Source: Parapedobacter deserti (GTDB lineage: Bacteria; Bacteroidota; Bacteroidia; Sphingobacteriales; Sphingobacteriaceae). Taken from it: a stretch of DNA of 64,000 nt. Under the pieces are notes generated by a model. The model worked only from the letters and a program-made list of their open reading frames with translations. It was not told the DNA's origin and did not search any database. The position numbers and the translations under genes were made by a program. This document shows positions 33,879-42,246 of the stretch, piece after piece; positions within the stretch are counted from its first letter, which is position 1, and every line of letters starts with the position of its first letter. Location: assembly GCF_042646065.1 (NCBI RefSeq), contig NZ_JBHRTA010000022.1:186001-250000 (forward strand), read 5' to 3'.

Positions 33879-35015
33879 ATGACCAACGAAACATTAACAT
33901 TTGCAGAAAAAATAGCAAAGGCAGGGGATTTCCTGCCCATCAATGGCACGGACTTCATCGAACTGTACGTAGGCAACGCAAAGCAGGCCGCACATTATTA
34001 CCAAACCGCATTCGGCTTCCAGCCGGAAGCCTATGCCGGACCCGAAACCGGCGTACGCGACCGCGCCTCCTATGTACTCAGGCAGCAAAAAATAAGAATC
34101 GTGCTGACATCGGCCTTACGGTCGGACCATCCCATCAGCGAGCATGTCAAAAAACATGGCGATGGCGTAAAAATGCTGGCGCTGTGGGTGGACGATGCCT
34201 ACCGATCGTTTGAAGAAACCGTTAAGCGCGGTGCGAAGCCTTATCAAGAACCGCAAACGCAGACCGACGGCGCCGGCGAAGTGCGTACCGCTGGTATTTA
34301 TACTTATGGAGAGACCGTACACCTGTTTGTTGAACGCAAAAACTACCGCGGAATTTTTATGCCCGGCTATGAGAAGTGGGATCCCGAATACCGCCCTGCC
34401 GAAACCGGACTGCTCTACGTAGATCATTGCGTGGGCAATGTCGGGTGGAACCGCATGAACGACACGGTAAAATGGTATCAGGACGTCATGGGCTTTGTCA
34501 ACATCCTTTCCTTCGACGATAAGCAGATTAATACCGAATATTCCGCACTGATGAGCAAAGTGATGAGCAACGGCAACGGCTATGTAAAGTTCCCTATCAA
34601 TGAACCTGCAGACGGAAAGAAAAAATCCCAGATCGAAGAATACCTCGAATATTACGAAGGTGAGGGCGTGCAACATGCAGCGCTAGCTACCAACGATATC
34701 GTGCGCACGGTAAAACTGCTAAGGGAGCGAGGGGTTAAATTTCTTGGTACGCCGCCCGATGCCTATTACGAAATGCTGCCGGCACGTGTGGGAGAAATCG
34801 ATGAGGAAGTAAATGCGATCCGCGAACTGGGTATCCTTGTTGACCGAGATGAGGAAGGCTATCTCCTTCAGATCTTTACCAAACCCATACAGGACCGCCC
34901 TACACTGTTCTTCGAGATCATCCAGCGCAAGGGCGCGCAGAGTTTCGGGGCAGGAAATTTCAAGGCGTTGTTTGAGGCGATCGAACGCGAGCAAGCCAGG
35001 CGAGGAAATCTGTAA
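33879..35015 (+). CDS. hppD: 4-hydroxyphenylpyruvate dioxygenase
   Basis: Fe(II) dioxygenase converting 4-hydroxyphenylpyruvate to homogentisate, the substrate of the upstream hmgA product. The 378-residue protein has two vicinal-oxygen-chelate domains. The 2-His-1-Glu iron site is visible in YVDHCVGNV, GVQHAALATNDI and LFFEIIQRKG, and the C-terminal lid helix GAGNFKALFEAIEREQARRG is present. Probably co-transcribed with hmgA. Confidence 0.97.
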   Translation: MTNETLTFAEKIAKAGDFLPINGTDFIELYVGNAKQAAHYYQTAFGFQPEAYAGPETGVRDRASYVLRQQKIRIVLTSALRSDHPISEHVKKHGDGVKMLALWVDDAYRSFEETVKRGAKPYQEPQTQTDGAGEVRTAGIYTYGETVHLFVERKNYRGIFMPGYEKWDPEYRPAETGLLYVDHCVGNVGWNRMNDTVKWYQDVMGFVNILSFDDKQINTEYSALMSKVMSNGNGYVKFPINEPADGKKKSQIEEYLEYYEGEGVQHAALATNDIVRTVKLLRERGVKFLGTPPDAYYEMLPARVGEIDEEVNAIRELGILVDRDEEGYLLQIFTKPIQDRPTLFFEIIQRKGAQSFGAGNFKALFEAIEREQARRGNL

Positions 35016-35058
35016 CTGTAGCAAAGCTGTTGCAAACGGGGTACTTTTTGGAACATTT

Positions 35059-35090
35059 TTTGACCTTATCAATGGAATCTAGTAAATTTG
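35059..35090 (+). promoter_or_regulatory. Promoter of the DUF1573 gene
   Basis: TTTG (35059-35062), 20 bp, then TAAATTTG (35083-35090): both boxes match the Bacteroidota consensus at ideal spacing. An A-rich leader of about 55 nt follows. Confidence 0.72.
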
Positions 35091-35139
35091 GCCATCTATT
35101 TATGTTCGGTCATTTACTAAAACTAAAAGAAAACTAAAG

Positions 35140-35151
35140 AAAAGGAGAAAG
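35140..35151 (+). promoter_or_regulatory. Shine-Dalgarno-like site before the DUF1573 gene
   Basis: AAAGGAGAAAG directly precedes ATG 35152, giving a GGAG core at the classic spacing. Most genes in this window lack one, so this is unusual for the genome and may mark strong translation. Confidence 0.5.
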
Positions 35152-35535
35152 ATGAAAAAGATTGTCACAATATGTACCATGCTCGTTGCCTTTGTTTGCT
35201 CCACCACCCTTGCTCAGCAGAACAGCAAAGCGGAGTTCAAGTTCGATAAGGAAACGCACGATTTCGGTAAAATCCCTCAAGGAAAACCGGTTACGCATGT
35301 GTTTACATTTGAAAACACAGGCACCGAACCCATCATCATCAGCGAAGTGAAACCCTCCTGCGGATGTTCGGTGGCTGAATACACAAAAACACCGGTAAAG
35401 CCAGGCGAAAAGGGCACCATCTCCGTAACGTTCAACGCGGCTGCCAAGCAACCCTTTACCAAGAATTTCACCGTACGTTCCAATACGAAGACACCCGTGA
35501 AAACCCTATATATCAAAGGTGAAGTAACGGGTTAG
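35152..35535 (+). CDS. DUF1573 secreted protein
   Basis: A 127-residue exported protein: signal peptide (MKKIVTICTMLVAFVCSTTL, cleavage near LAQ) and one Ig-like DUF1573 domain with THDFGKIPQGKPVTHVFTF, the conserved SCGCSVAEY, and KPGEKGTISVTFNA. DUF1573 proteins are abundant in Bacteroidota and resemble ASH/MSP-type beta-sandwich domains; their role is unknown. The CGC pair could form a disulfide or bind metal. Strong promoter, SD site and terminator suggest an independently and highly expressed gene. Confidence 0.9.
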   Translation: MKKIVTICTMLVAFVCSTTLAQQNSKAEFKFDKETHDFGKIPQGKPVTHVFTFENTGTEPIIISEVKPSCGCSVAEYTKTPVKPGEKGTISVTFNAAAKQPFTKNFTVRSNTKTPVKTLYIKGEVTG

Positions 35536-35559
35536 TCTTGAGAATACCCCAGACATATT

Positions 35560-35587
35560 AAAACCGCTATGGATAGCGGTTTTTTTA
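35560..35587 (+). terminator. Intrinsic terminator after the DUF1573 gene
   Basis: AAAACCGCTAT and ATAGCGGTTTT form a perfect 11-bp stem around a 2-nt centre, followed by extra T residues. Confidence 0.9.
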
Positions 35588-35640
35588 TGCCGTTAATTCA
35601 AACGCTATCCGTAATATTGCAGCAAAATTCATACAGTAAT

Positions 35641-36840
35641 ATGCCGTCGATATCTTCAAAGGGGCTCGAGATGCCCGCATCCCCTATCCGAAAACTCACC
35701 CCATATGCCGATAAGGCTAAACAAGAAGGCAAGCATATCTATCATCTTAATATCGGCCAGCCCGATATCGAGACACCACAGGTGATGCTGGATGCCATTA
35801 AAAGCATCAGTTTCAAGGTGTGGGCATATACGCCCTCGGAAGGTACTGCAAGTTACCGGAACAAATTAAGCACCTACTACAACGAACTGGGATACGGCAT
35901 TACCGCACAAGACATCCTGGTGACCAACGGCGGTTCGGAAGCCATTACCATCGCCATGCAGGCCTGCATCAACCCCGGAGAGGAAATCATCATCCCGGAA
36001 CCGTTTTATGCCAATTACAATGGCTTTGCTCGATCCGCCGGTATTATTATCAAGCCAATCCTATCCTATATCGATGACGGTTTTGCGCTGCCACCCATTG
36101 CTGCTTTCGAGGAGCTGATTACGAACAAAACCAAGGCTATCGCTATCTGTAACCCAAACAACCCAACGGGTTATTTATATTCCAGAAAAGAATTGGAAGC
36201 ATTGCGCGAACTCTGTCTCAAACATGACCTATTCCTGCTGGCTGACGAGGCATACCGCGAATTTTGTTATGACGGACGCGAGTTCCTGTCCCCTATGCAT
36301 CTCGAAGGACTCGAACAGCATGTCGTCGTATTGGATACCGTATCGAAGCGGTACAGCGCCTGCGGTGCCCGTCTCGGATGCATGATCACAAAAAATAGCG
36401 CGCTCTGGAATACAGCACTTAAATTTGCACAAGCAAGGCTCAGTCCACCTGCGGTGGCCCAGATTGCGGCCGAAGCAGCCGTGGATACGCCCCAGCAGTA
36501 CTTTGATGCCGTAAAAGCCGAATACACCGATAGACGGGACGTCCTGGTCGCGGGTCTTAACCGCATTTCGGGCGTCTATTGCCCCAATCCAGGCGGTGCC
36601 TTTTATGTGGTAGCCCGCTTTCCCATAGACAACGCCGACCGGTTCTGCCAGTGGATGCTGGAGCATTTCGCTTATGAAAATCAGACCGTCATGATGGCCC
36701 CGGCGACCGGGTTTTACAGTACCGCTGATGCTGGAACAAACGAAGTGAGGCTCGCCTATGTGCTGAACACCGCCGACTTGAAAAAGGCGCTCGTATGTCT
36801 TGAAAAAGGGTTGGCGGAGTATCCCGGCAGGCGTGTGTAG
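35641..36840 (+). CDS. PLP-dependent class I/II aminotransferase
   Basis: A 399-residue fold-type I aminotransferase. It begins MPSISSKGLEMPASPIRKLT, and has YHLNIGQPDIETP, TNGGSEAITIAMQ, CNPNNPTGYLYSRKEL, and the PLP lysine in DTVSKRYSACGARLG with the phosphate-binding Arg. The usual annotation is aspartate aminotransferase-like; the exact amino acid is not resolved. The start is ATG 35641, because an in-frame ATG at 35569 lies within the preceding terminator. A TAATATTG near-match to the -7 box is at 35612-35619. Confidence 0.9.
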   Translation: MPSISSKGLEMPASPIRKLTPYADKAKQEGKHIYHLNIGQPDIETPQVMLDAIKSISFKVWAYTPSEGTASYRNKLSTYYNELGYGITAQDILVTNGGSEAITIAMQACINPGEEIIIPEPFYANYNGFARSAGIIIKPILSYIDDGFALPPIAAFEELITNKTKAIAICNPNNPTGYLYSRKELEALRELCLKHDLFLLADEAYREFCYDGREFLSPMHLEGLEQHVVVLDTVSKRYSACGARLGCMITKNSALWNTALKFAQARLSPPAVAQIAAEAAVDTPQQYFDAVKAEYTDRRDVLVAGLNRISGVYCPNPGGAFYVVARFPIDNADRFCQWMLEHFAYENQTVMMAPATGFYSTADAGTNEVRLAYVLNTADLKKALVCLEKGLAEYPGRRV

Positions 36841-36857
36841 TGGATGTGAAGGTGATT

Positions 36858-37520
36858 CTATAAGCGGTCGAGCACAAACTGCAGCTGTTCTTCCTCGTTC
36901 AGATCGGTATTGTCAAGGATGACCGCATCTGAAGCGCGTACCAACGGGCTTTCCTCACGTGTTGTGTCGATATAGTCGCGGTGTGCCAGGTTTTCGAACA
37001 CTTCTTCCAACGTGATTTTTTCCCCTTTGTTTTTCAGTTCGAGATACCGCCGCTCGGCGCGCACCTTGGGATCTGCCGTCATGAAAATTTTCAGGTCGGC
37101 GTCTGGAAAGACCGTTGTGCCGATATCCCGGCCATCCATGACAATATTTTTATCCCGGCCCAACCGCTGCTGCTGGGCCACCATGGCCAGGCGAACGGCC
37201 TTGACAGCGCTTACCTCACTGACGAAATCCGAAACATACATCTGCCTGATTTCGTCAGATATATCTTCGCCATTCAGGTAGATGCTAGTTTTATCTGGTT
37301 CAATATGAAAGTCTATGTGAATTCGGTTCAACGCATCGGTCACCTTGGCTTCGTCATCCACGGGCACCGCATTGCGGATAAAATACAGCGTAACCGCGCG
37401 GTACATGGCACCGCTGTCTACATATAGGTAACGGAGTTGCTTGCCCAATGCTTTAGCAAGGGTACTTTTTCCGCATGATGAATAGCCGTCAATGGCGATA
37501 ATTTTATTCGTTCTTGCCAT
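36858..37520 (-). CDS. cmk: Cytidylate kinase
   Basis: Phosphorylates CMP and dCMP with ATP. The 220-residue protein has the P-loop GYSSCGKSTLAKAL, the CMP-binding DSGAMYRAVTLY, MDGRDIGTTVFPDADLKI and HRDYIDTTREESPL, all typical of Cmk. Last gene of the topA-unknown-cmk run, 5 bp after the preceding gene. It converges with the aminotransferase gene with 17 bp between them and no evident terminator. Confidence 0.96.
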   Translation of the reverse strand: MARTNKIIAIDGYSSCGKSTLAKALGKQLRYLYVDSGAMYRAVTLYFIRNAVPVDDEAKVTDALNRIHIDFHIEPDKTSIYLNGEDISDEIRQMYVSDFVSEVSAVKAVRLAMVAQQQRLGRDKNIVMDGRDIGTTVFPDADLKIFMTADPKVRAERRYLELKNKGEKITLEEVFENLAHRDYIDTTREESPLVRASDAVILDNTDLNEEEQLQFVLDRL

Positions 37521-37525
37521 GCAGG

Positions 37526-37939
37526 TCAGTGGTTTCCCCCAATCAGTACACCGGGCTTGTTCAGCACGGGTATTTTGATCAGGTTTTCGTCAACAATGCT
37601 TTCGGGAAGGAAAATATATTTTTTGTCATAAATTGTCCCGTCGATATAATAACTCAACCAATATTCATTCGTCAGCCCGAACACCTGTTCGTCAATTGCT
37701 TCAATTTTTGCATAATCAAGCGAATCAATATCCCCGATGAAATGCCGCAAGATCGACGTTTTCACTTCCTTTTCGTCCTTGATGCCATAGCCTTTTGAGC
37801 TGACCATCACATTTTTTAACTGCTCTTCTTTCTCATTGATGAGGTAAACATTCCACACCTTTCCCGACGGTGAATCGCTTTCCAGCACTACCGCTATATA
37901 AACATCCTGGACAATATTTTCTGGTAGATCCTTCTTCAT
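37526..37939 (-). CDS. Conserved Bacteroidota protein of unknown function
   Basis: A 137-residue soluble protein (MKKDLPENIVQDVYIAVVLE at the start) with mixed alpha/beta character. Motif-like stretches include VWNVYLINEKEE, VMVSSKGYGIKDEKEVKTS, LRHFIGDID and YDKKYIFLPESIV. I recognise the type as a protein common near topA in this phylum but know no function. No signal peptide or membrane segment. The start is ATG 37939; a longer frame reaching 38047 would overlap topA and has a low-quality N-terminus. It lies between topA and cmk with 46 and 5 bp gaps, so an operon is likely. Confidence 0.75.
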   Translation of the reverse strand: MKKDLPENIVQDVYIAVVLESDSPSGKVWNVYLINEKEEQLKNVMVSSKGYGIKDEKEVKTSILRHFIGDIDSLDYAKIEAIDEQVFGLTNEYWLSYYIDGTIYDKKYIFLPESIVDENLIKIPVLNKPGVLIGGNH

Positions 37940-37985
37940 TTTTTTCCGGCTTAAGCATTTGGTTCCTTCGTTGTTGTGCTGGTCG

Positions 37986-40310
37986 CTATGCCTTCTTCCC
38001 CCTTTTCTTAGGCTTTTTGTCATCAGCTTCCGCCCACTTGAGTACATCTGCGTACGCGATGTTTTCCACGTCAGCTCCCTTGGGTATTTTTATATTCTGT
38101 TTCCCGAAGCGGATGAACGGCCCCCACCGTCCGTTCTCAATGCGCGCTTCCGGGTTTTCCTCGAACACTCTGATTATTTTCTCACTGTCCCGCTGCCGCT
38201 TGTCTTTAATGATCTGAATAGCTGAGTCCGTTGTCACATCGTGCGGATCAACGCCTTTCGGCAATGAATAGAACGAATTGTCGTGGCGGATATAAGGTCC
38301 GAAGCGGCCAATGGCCACGGTCATCTCCTTGTCCTCGAATTCACCGACCTTTTTAGGAAGCTTGAATAACTCAAGTGCTTCCTCGAAGGTAATGGTCTCG
38401 ATCATTTGTCCGGGCCGCAAACTAGCAAACCGCGGTTTTTCCTCGTCATCAGCCGATCCGATCTGCACCATGGGGCCGAACCGGCCAATACGCACGCTTA
38501 CCCGCTTGCCGGTTTCCGGATCCATCCCCAGTTCGCGTTCGTTTGTTGCACGGTCGGCATGCTTGATGGTGCTTTCCACCTCAGTATGAAACGGACCATA
38601 AAAGCTATGGAGCATATCCGTCCACTCTTTCATCCCCTGTGCGATTTCATCAAACTCCTTTTCGACTTTAGCGGTGAAGTTGAAATCGACAATGCCTTTA
38701 AAGTGCTCAACGAGAAAATCATTTACCACGACACCGATGTCGGTGGGAAATAACTTTGATTTTTCTGCTCCGGTGATTTCTGTTTTGCCAGAAGTCGACA
38801 CCCGCCCATCCGTCAGCTCAAGAACACGGTAGTCCCTCGGCTTTCCGTCACGGTCCTCTTTCACGGCATAGCCGCGGTTTTGGATGGTTGATATCGTAGG
38901 CGCGTAGGTAGACGGGCGACCGATACCCAGCTCCTCTAGCTTTTTAACGAGGCTCGCCTCCGTGTAGCGGGCCGGAGGCCGGGAGAAACGCTCGGTGGCC
39001 GTCATTGATCTGAGTTCCACCTGCTGGTGCTGTTGCAACGGCGGCAACAGCGTATTGTCCGCGTTGTCATCGATATTCGGTTCCTGATCATCATCCGTAG
39101 ACTCGAAATAAACCTTAAGGAACCCATCAAACCGCATGATTTCGCCATTAGCGACCAGCTCTTCTTTCCGCGTAGATATGCCGATTTTGGCTGTGGTTTT
39201 TTCAAACTCCGCCTCACTCATCTGCGAGGCGATAGACCGCTTCCAGATCAACTCGTATAACCGCTTTTCCGCATTATCTCCATCGATTGTATGCCTATCG
39301 AAGTACGTGGGTCTGATCGCTTCGTGTGCCTCCTGGGCACCGGCCGATTTTGTCCGGTACTGACGGCGCTTATGATATTTCTCGCCATAAGCCGATTTAA
39401 TTTCCTGTTCGGCACCCTGCAGGGCTGTATCGCTCAGGTTGACAGAATCGGTACGCATATACGTGATGCGTCCCGCTTCGTACAGGCGTTGTGCCACCGA
39501 CATGGTGCGGGCCACAGAGAAGCCGAGTTTACGGCTTGCCTCCTGCTGCAGCGTAGAGGTTGTAAACGGTGCTGCGGGATTGCGCTTCGACGGCTTGGTC
39601 TCCAAACTGTTGATCATAAAGGTCGCCTCTGCACATGCCGCCAAAAAACGCTCCGCCTCCTCAACTTCAGAAAACCGCTGAGGCAGCTCCGCCTTGAACG
39701 ACTCTTTTAAATTACCCGTATGGAAGACAGCCACAATCTTAAATGCCGCCTCAGGTTTGAACCGGTTGATTTCCCGTTCGCGCTCTACAATCAGGCGCAC
39801 GGCGACAGACTGCACACGCCCGGCAGAAAGTGAAGGTTTGACCTTCTTCCACAGTACAGGGGAAAGCTCGAACCCGACCAACCTATCGAGCACCCGTCGC
39901 GCCTGTTGCGCATTCACCAGGTTGAAATCGATTCCCCTTGGCGATTCGATTGCTTTCAGAATGGCAGGCTTGGTAATTTCATGGAAAACAATCCGTTTGG
40001 TTTTATCATCACGTAGTCCCAGGGTTTCATACAGGTGCCATGAGATGGCTTCTCCCTCCCGGTCCTCGTCAGACGCCAGCCATACGGTTTCCGCTTCTTT
40101 AGCTAATTTCTTTAATTCACTGACTACCGCCTTTTTATCGGCAGGAACCTCATATTTTTGTTTAAAATTATCGTTGACATCGATCGCGTCGTCGGTCTTC
40201 ACCAAGTCACGGATATGGCCGTAGCTCGATTTGACCAGAAAGTCCTTTCCCAAGTACCCCTCTATGGTCTTCGCTTTCGCCGGTGACTCTACTATCAGTA
40301 AATTTTTCAT
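37986..40310 (-). CDS. topA: DNA topoisomerase I
   Basis: Type IA topoisomerase relaxing negative supercoils. The 774-residue protein has the Toprim domain (KNLLIVESPAKAKTI and the acidic DEDREGEAISWHL), the catalytic Tyr in GRITYMRTDSVNLSD, and the archway domains. The C-terminal third has no cysteine zinc fingers; instead it has repeats of the IGRFGP type (IGRFGPMVQIG, IGRFGPYIRHD, NGRWGPFIRFG), a known replacement in many bacteria. A Lys-rich tail ends it (KKPKKRGKKA). First gene of the run with the unknown protein and cmk. Confidence 0.97.
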   Translation of the reverse strand: MKNLLIVESPAKAKTIEGYLGKDFLVKSSYGHIRDLVKTDDAIDVNDNFKQKYEVPADKKAVVSELKKLAKEAETVWLASDEDREGEAISWHLYETLGLRDDKTKRIVFHEITKPAILKAIESPRGIDFNLVNAQQARRVLDRLVGFELSPVLWKKVKPSLSAGRVQSVAVRLIVEREREINRFKPEAAFKIVAVFHTGNLKESFKAELPQRFSEVEEAERFLAACAEATFMINSLETKPSKRNPAAPFTTSTLQQEASRKLGFSVARTMSVAQRLYEAGRITYMRTDSVNLSDTALQGAEQEIKSAYGEKYHKRRQYRTKSAGAQEAHEAIRPTYFDRHTIDGDNAEKRLYELIWKRSIASQMSEAEFEKTTAKIGISTRKEELVANGEIMRFDGFLKVYFESTDDDQEPNIDDNADNTLLPPLQQHQQVELRSMTATERFSRPPARYTEASLVKKLEELGIGRPSTYAPTISTIQNRGYAVKEDRDGKPRDYRVLELTDGRVSTSGKTEITGAEKSKLFPTDIGVVVNDFLVEHFKGIVDFNFTAKVEKEFDEIAQGMKEWTDMLHSFYGPFHTEVESTIKHADRATNERELGMDPETGKRVSVRIGRFGPMVQIGSADDEEKPRFASLRPGQMIETITFEEALELFKLPKKVGEFEDKEMTVAIGRFGPYIRHDNSFYSLPKGVDPHDVTTDSAIQIIKDKRQRDSEKIIRVFEENPEARIENGRWGPFIRFGKQNIKIPKGADVENIAYADVLKWAEADDKKPKKRGKKA

Positions 40311-40427
40311 TCGAATAACTAGTTTCTTAATGGCAATGAAGCTTGCACAATTTTTTGTTCTTATTTGTCCTCAGTGGTGCCAAAGAGGTCGCTGCGCCAG
40401 ATTTCATCCTGTTGTGTGTGGCAATTT

Positions 40428-40478
40428 ATGCAAGTTTCATCTATATCATTTGCTTTTCAACGGCGATGAAGCTTGTAT
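40428..40478 (+). repeat. 14-bp inverted repeat, fully paired only in plus-strand RNA
   Basis: ATGCAAGTTTCATC (40428-40441) pairs with GATGAAGCTTGTAT (40465-40478) over 14 positions if two G-U pairs are allowed. On the minus strand those two become C-A mismatches. The loop is 23 nt. This favours a plus-strand transcript, for which no gene is visible. Confidence 0.45.
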
Positions 40479-40584
40479 GAGTTAATGATATTTTTTGCGG
40501 ATAGCAACTCATGCAGGTTCGCCATTGATTTCAGATTTCTGCAAATAAAGGGATTTATTCAGGGAATGGCAAAACGTTTTTTGT

Positions 40585-40622
40585 AAAAGTCTAAAAGTCC
40601 GGAGCCTAAAGTCAGGCTTCGG
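40585..40622 (-). terminator. Putative terminator after the ubiA-type gene
   Basis: In the minus-strand sense CCGAAGCCT pairs with AGGCTCCGG (one mismatch) over a 6-nt loop and is followed by CTTTTAGACTTTT. It lies 30 bp after the stop codon. Confidence 0.55.
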
Positions 40623-40652
40623 AAACCATGTCTTCCGGCACCATACTCGGTG

Positions 40653-41504
40653 TTAAAAAAACATGTCTAACAAAAAAAAGCAGGCGAACACCACGGAGGC
40701 AACACCGTTTGTCGTCATAAAAGCACGGTCTACCCTACTCAAATCCGAGGGGCTGACGATCCGGTGCTGGTAGATCAGCAAGGCACAGTAAAAAGCCACA
40801 CCTGCGATATAATACAACCCCAGCGGAATAAAGAACATGGGCAACACAACGAAGACGGCGGAGAGGACGTGGAGGGCCTCTGATACCTTCAGCGCCCGCT
40901 GCCCCCCCAGCCAAGCCGGTATGGAACTGAGGTTGTGTTCGCGGTCAAACGCTTCATCCTGCAATGCATAGATGATGTCAAAACCACTCACCCAACACAA
41001 TACAGCGAGCGAATAGAAAATGGGCACGGCATCAAATGTACCGGTGACCACCAAGTAGGCTCCAATTGGGGCCAAGCCAAGTCCCAGCCCCAGCACCAAA
41101 TGGCATAGCGGCGTAAACCTTTTCATATAGCTGTATCCCAGCACCACGGCAAGGGCAACGGGAGCGAGATAGAAACAAATTGCGTTGATAAACCAGGTAG
41201 CCGTGATAAAAAGCACACAGTTTACGATCGTAAACACCAACGCCTGCTTCGGACTTACCCGCCCGGCCGGAATATCGCGCAGGGCGGTCCGTGGATTAGC
41301 CGCATCGATATCGCGGTCGAGGTAACGGTTGAACGCCATGGCCGCATTGCGGGCAAACACCATACAAGCCAGCATAAGGCCAAGCTTAAGCCAATCAAAT
41401 CCATGCGTCGTGGTGTTTACGGCAAGAAAGAAGCCGATGATGGCAAACGGCAAAGCAAAAACGCTATGGGCGAACAATACAAGTGAAAAATATTTCTTCA
41501 TCAT
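40653..41504 (-). CDS. UbiA-family prenyltransferase, probably MqnP-like
   Basis: A 283-residue inner-membrane enzyme with about eight membrane segments. The first Asp-rich motif NRYLDRDIDAANPRTALRD and the second DIIYALQDEAFDREHNL bind the prenyl diphosphate through Mg2+. The sequence is closest in feel to the UbiA-like branch used in futalosine-pathway menaquinone synthesis rather than MenA, but this is inference. Menaquinone would serve cytochrome bd encoded later in the window. It starts 5 bp after engB, so the two are co-transcribed. Confidence 0.85.
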   Translation of the reverse strand: MMKKYFSLVLFAHSVFALPFAIIGFFLAVNTTTHGFDWLKLGLMLACMVFARNAAMAFNRYLDRDIDAANPRTALRDIPAGRVSPKQALVFTIVNCVLFITATWFINAICFYLAPVALAVVLGYSYMKRFTPLCHLVLGLGLGLAPIGAYLVVTGTFDAVPIFYSLAVLCWVSGFDIIYALQDEAFDREHNLSSIPAWLGGQRALKVSEALHVLSAVFVVLPMFFIPLGLYYIAGVAFYCALLIYQHRIVSPSDLSRVDRAFMTTNGVASVVFACFFLLDMFF

Positions 41505-41509
41505 GGGTT

Positions 41510-42130
41510 TTACCGATCTGTCAATTCCGGTTGCTGAAAGTTGCTGTTGATTTCGTCAATCGTCGCCAACACCTGCTCACAGCCCAGTTGGGTTTCAGCA
41601 GAGGTAAGGAAATGCGGGGGTGTTTCTTCAAACCATTGCAGCAAGGCACTCCGGAATTTATCGATGTTGGCTTTCGATTTGAGCTGCGACTGCTTGTCCG
41701 CCTTGGTAAATACCAGCATAAACGGAATCCCTTTTTCTCCCAGCCAGCGACAGAAGTCCAGGTCGATCCGCTGCGGTTCAAGGCGACTGTCAATCAGCAC
41801 GAACACACATTGCAGGTTTTCGCGCGTCAATAGGTATTTGCGGATAAATTTTTCCCAGGCGGCGCGGTTACTTTTGGACGTTTTGGCAAATCCGTACCCG
41901 GGCAAGTCAACGAGATACCAGGTATCGTTGATCAGAAAATGATTGATCAGCTGCGTTTTTCCTGGCGTCTGCGAGGTTTTGGCTAAATGGCGGTTTCCGG
42001 TAAGAGCATTGATCAGCGAAGATTTGCCCACGTTGGACCGGCCGATGAAGGCGTACTCCGGAAGATTGGCAGAAGGCAATTTGTCCACCCGGGTGTTGCT
42101 GGTTATGAATATCGCCGATTTGATGACCAT
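41510..42130 (-). CDS. engB: Ribosome-biogenesis GTPase YihA/EngB
   Basis: Essential GTPase for 50S assembly. The 206-residue protein has G1 GRSNVGKSSLINAL, G2 TSQTPGKTQLINHF, G3 DLPGYGFAK and G4 TKADK in the right order. The ATG at 42130 lies only 4 nt after a full TACCTTTG box, so the mRNA may be leaderless. Followed closely by the prenyltransferase gene; divergent from the isoaspartyl peptidase gene. Confidence 0.95.
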   Translation of the reverse strand: MVIKSAIFITSNTRVDKLPSANLPEYAFIGRSNVGKSSLINALTGNRHLAKTSQTPGKTQLINHFLINDTWYLVDLPGYGFAKTSKSNRAAWEKFIRKYLLTRENLQCVFVLIDSRLEPQRIDLDFCRWLGEKGIPFMLVFTKADKQSQLKSKANIDKFRSALLQWFEETPPHFLTSAETQLGCEQVLATIDEINSNFQQPELTDR

Positions 42131-42134
42131 GACG

Positions 42135-42142
42135 CAAAGGTA
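42135..42142 (-). promoter_or_regulatory. Putative -7 box for engB
   Basis: Minus-strand TACCTTTG ends 4 nt before the engB ATG. No TTG at 19-21 bp upstream. Confidence 0.5.
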
Positions 42143-42246
42143 AACAATCTTCTACATAGTAGACCACCATTCAGGATAATGGACCGATACGTGGTTTCAT
42201 TGAAACATAAAAATCTGTATTTTGGCGCCAACAAAATCCATTAACG

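Larger units (their letters stand above)
40311..40652. other. 342-bp gene-free region with repeated GATGAAGCTTG motif
   Basis: No supported gene. It separates the upstream ubiA-type gene from topA, both minus-strand. GGCAATGAAGCTTG (40332-40345) and GGCGATGAAGCTTG (40462-40475) are 13/14 identical and exactly 130 bp apart, with inverted relatives near 40398-40411 and 40428-40441. A terminator for the upstream gene lies at the right end. Confidence 0.6.

Noticed and set aside
37986..38600. topA truncated because zinc fingers are missing
   Set aside because: The C-terminus has the IGRFGP-type repeats that replace them in many bacteria.
40231..40485. 84-codon plus-strand frame across the topA start
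   Set aside because: It is antisense to topA and its own repeat comes from the DNA repeat; no coding signal.
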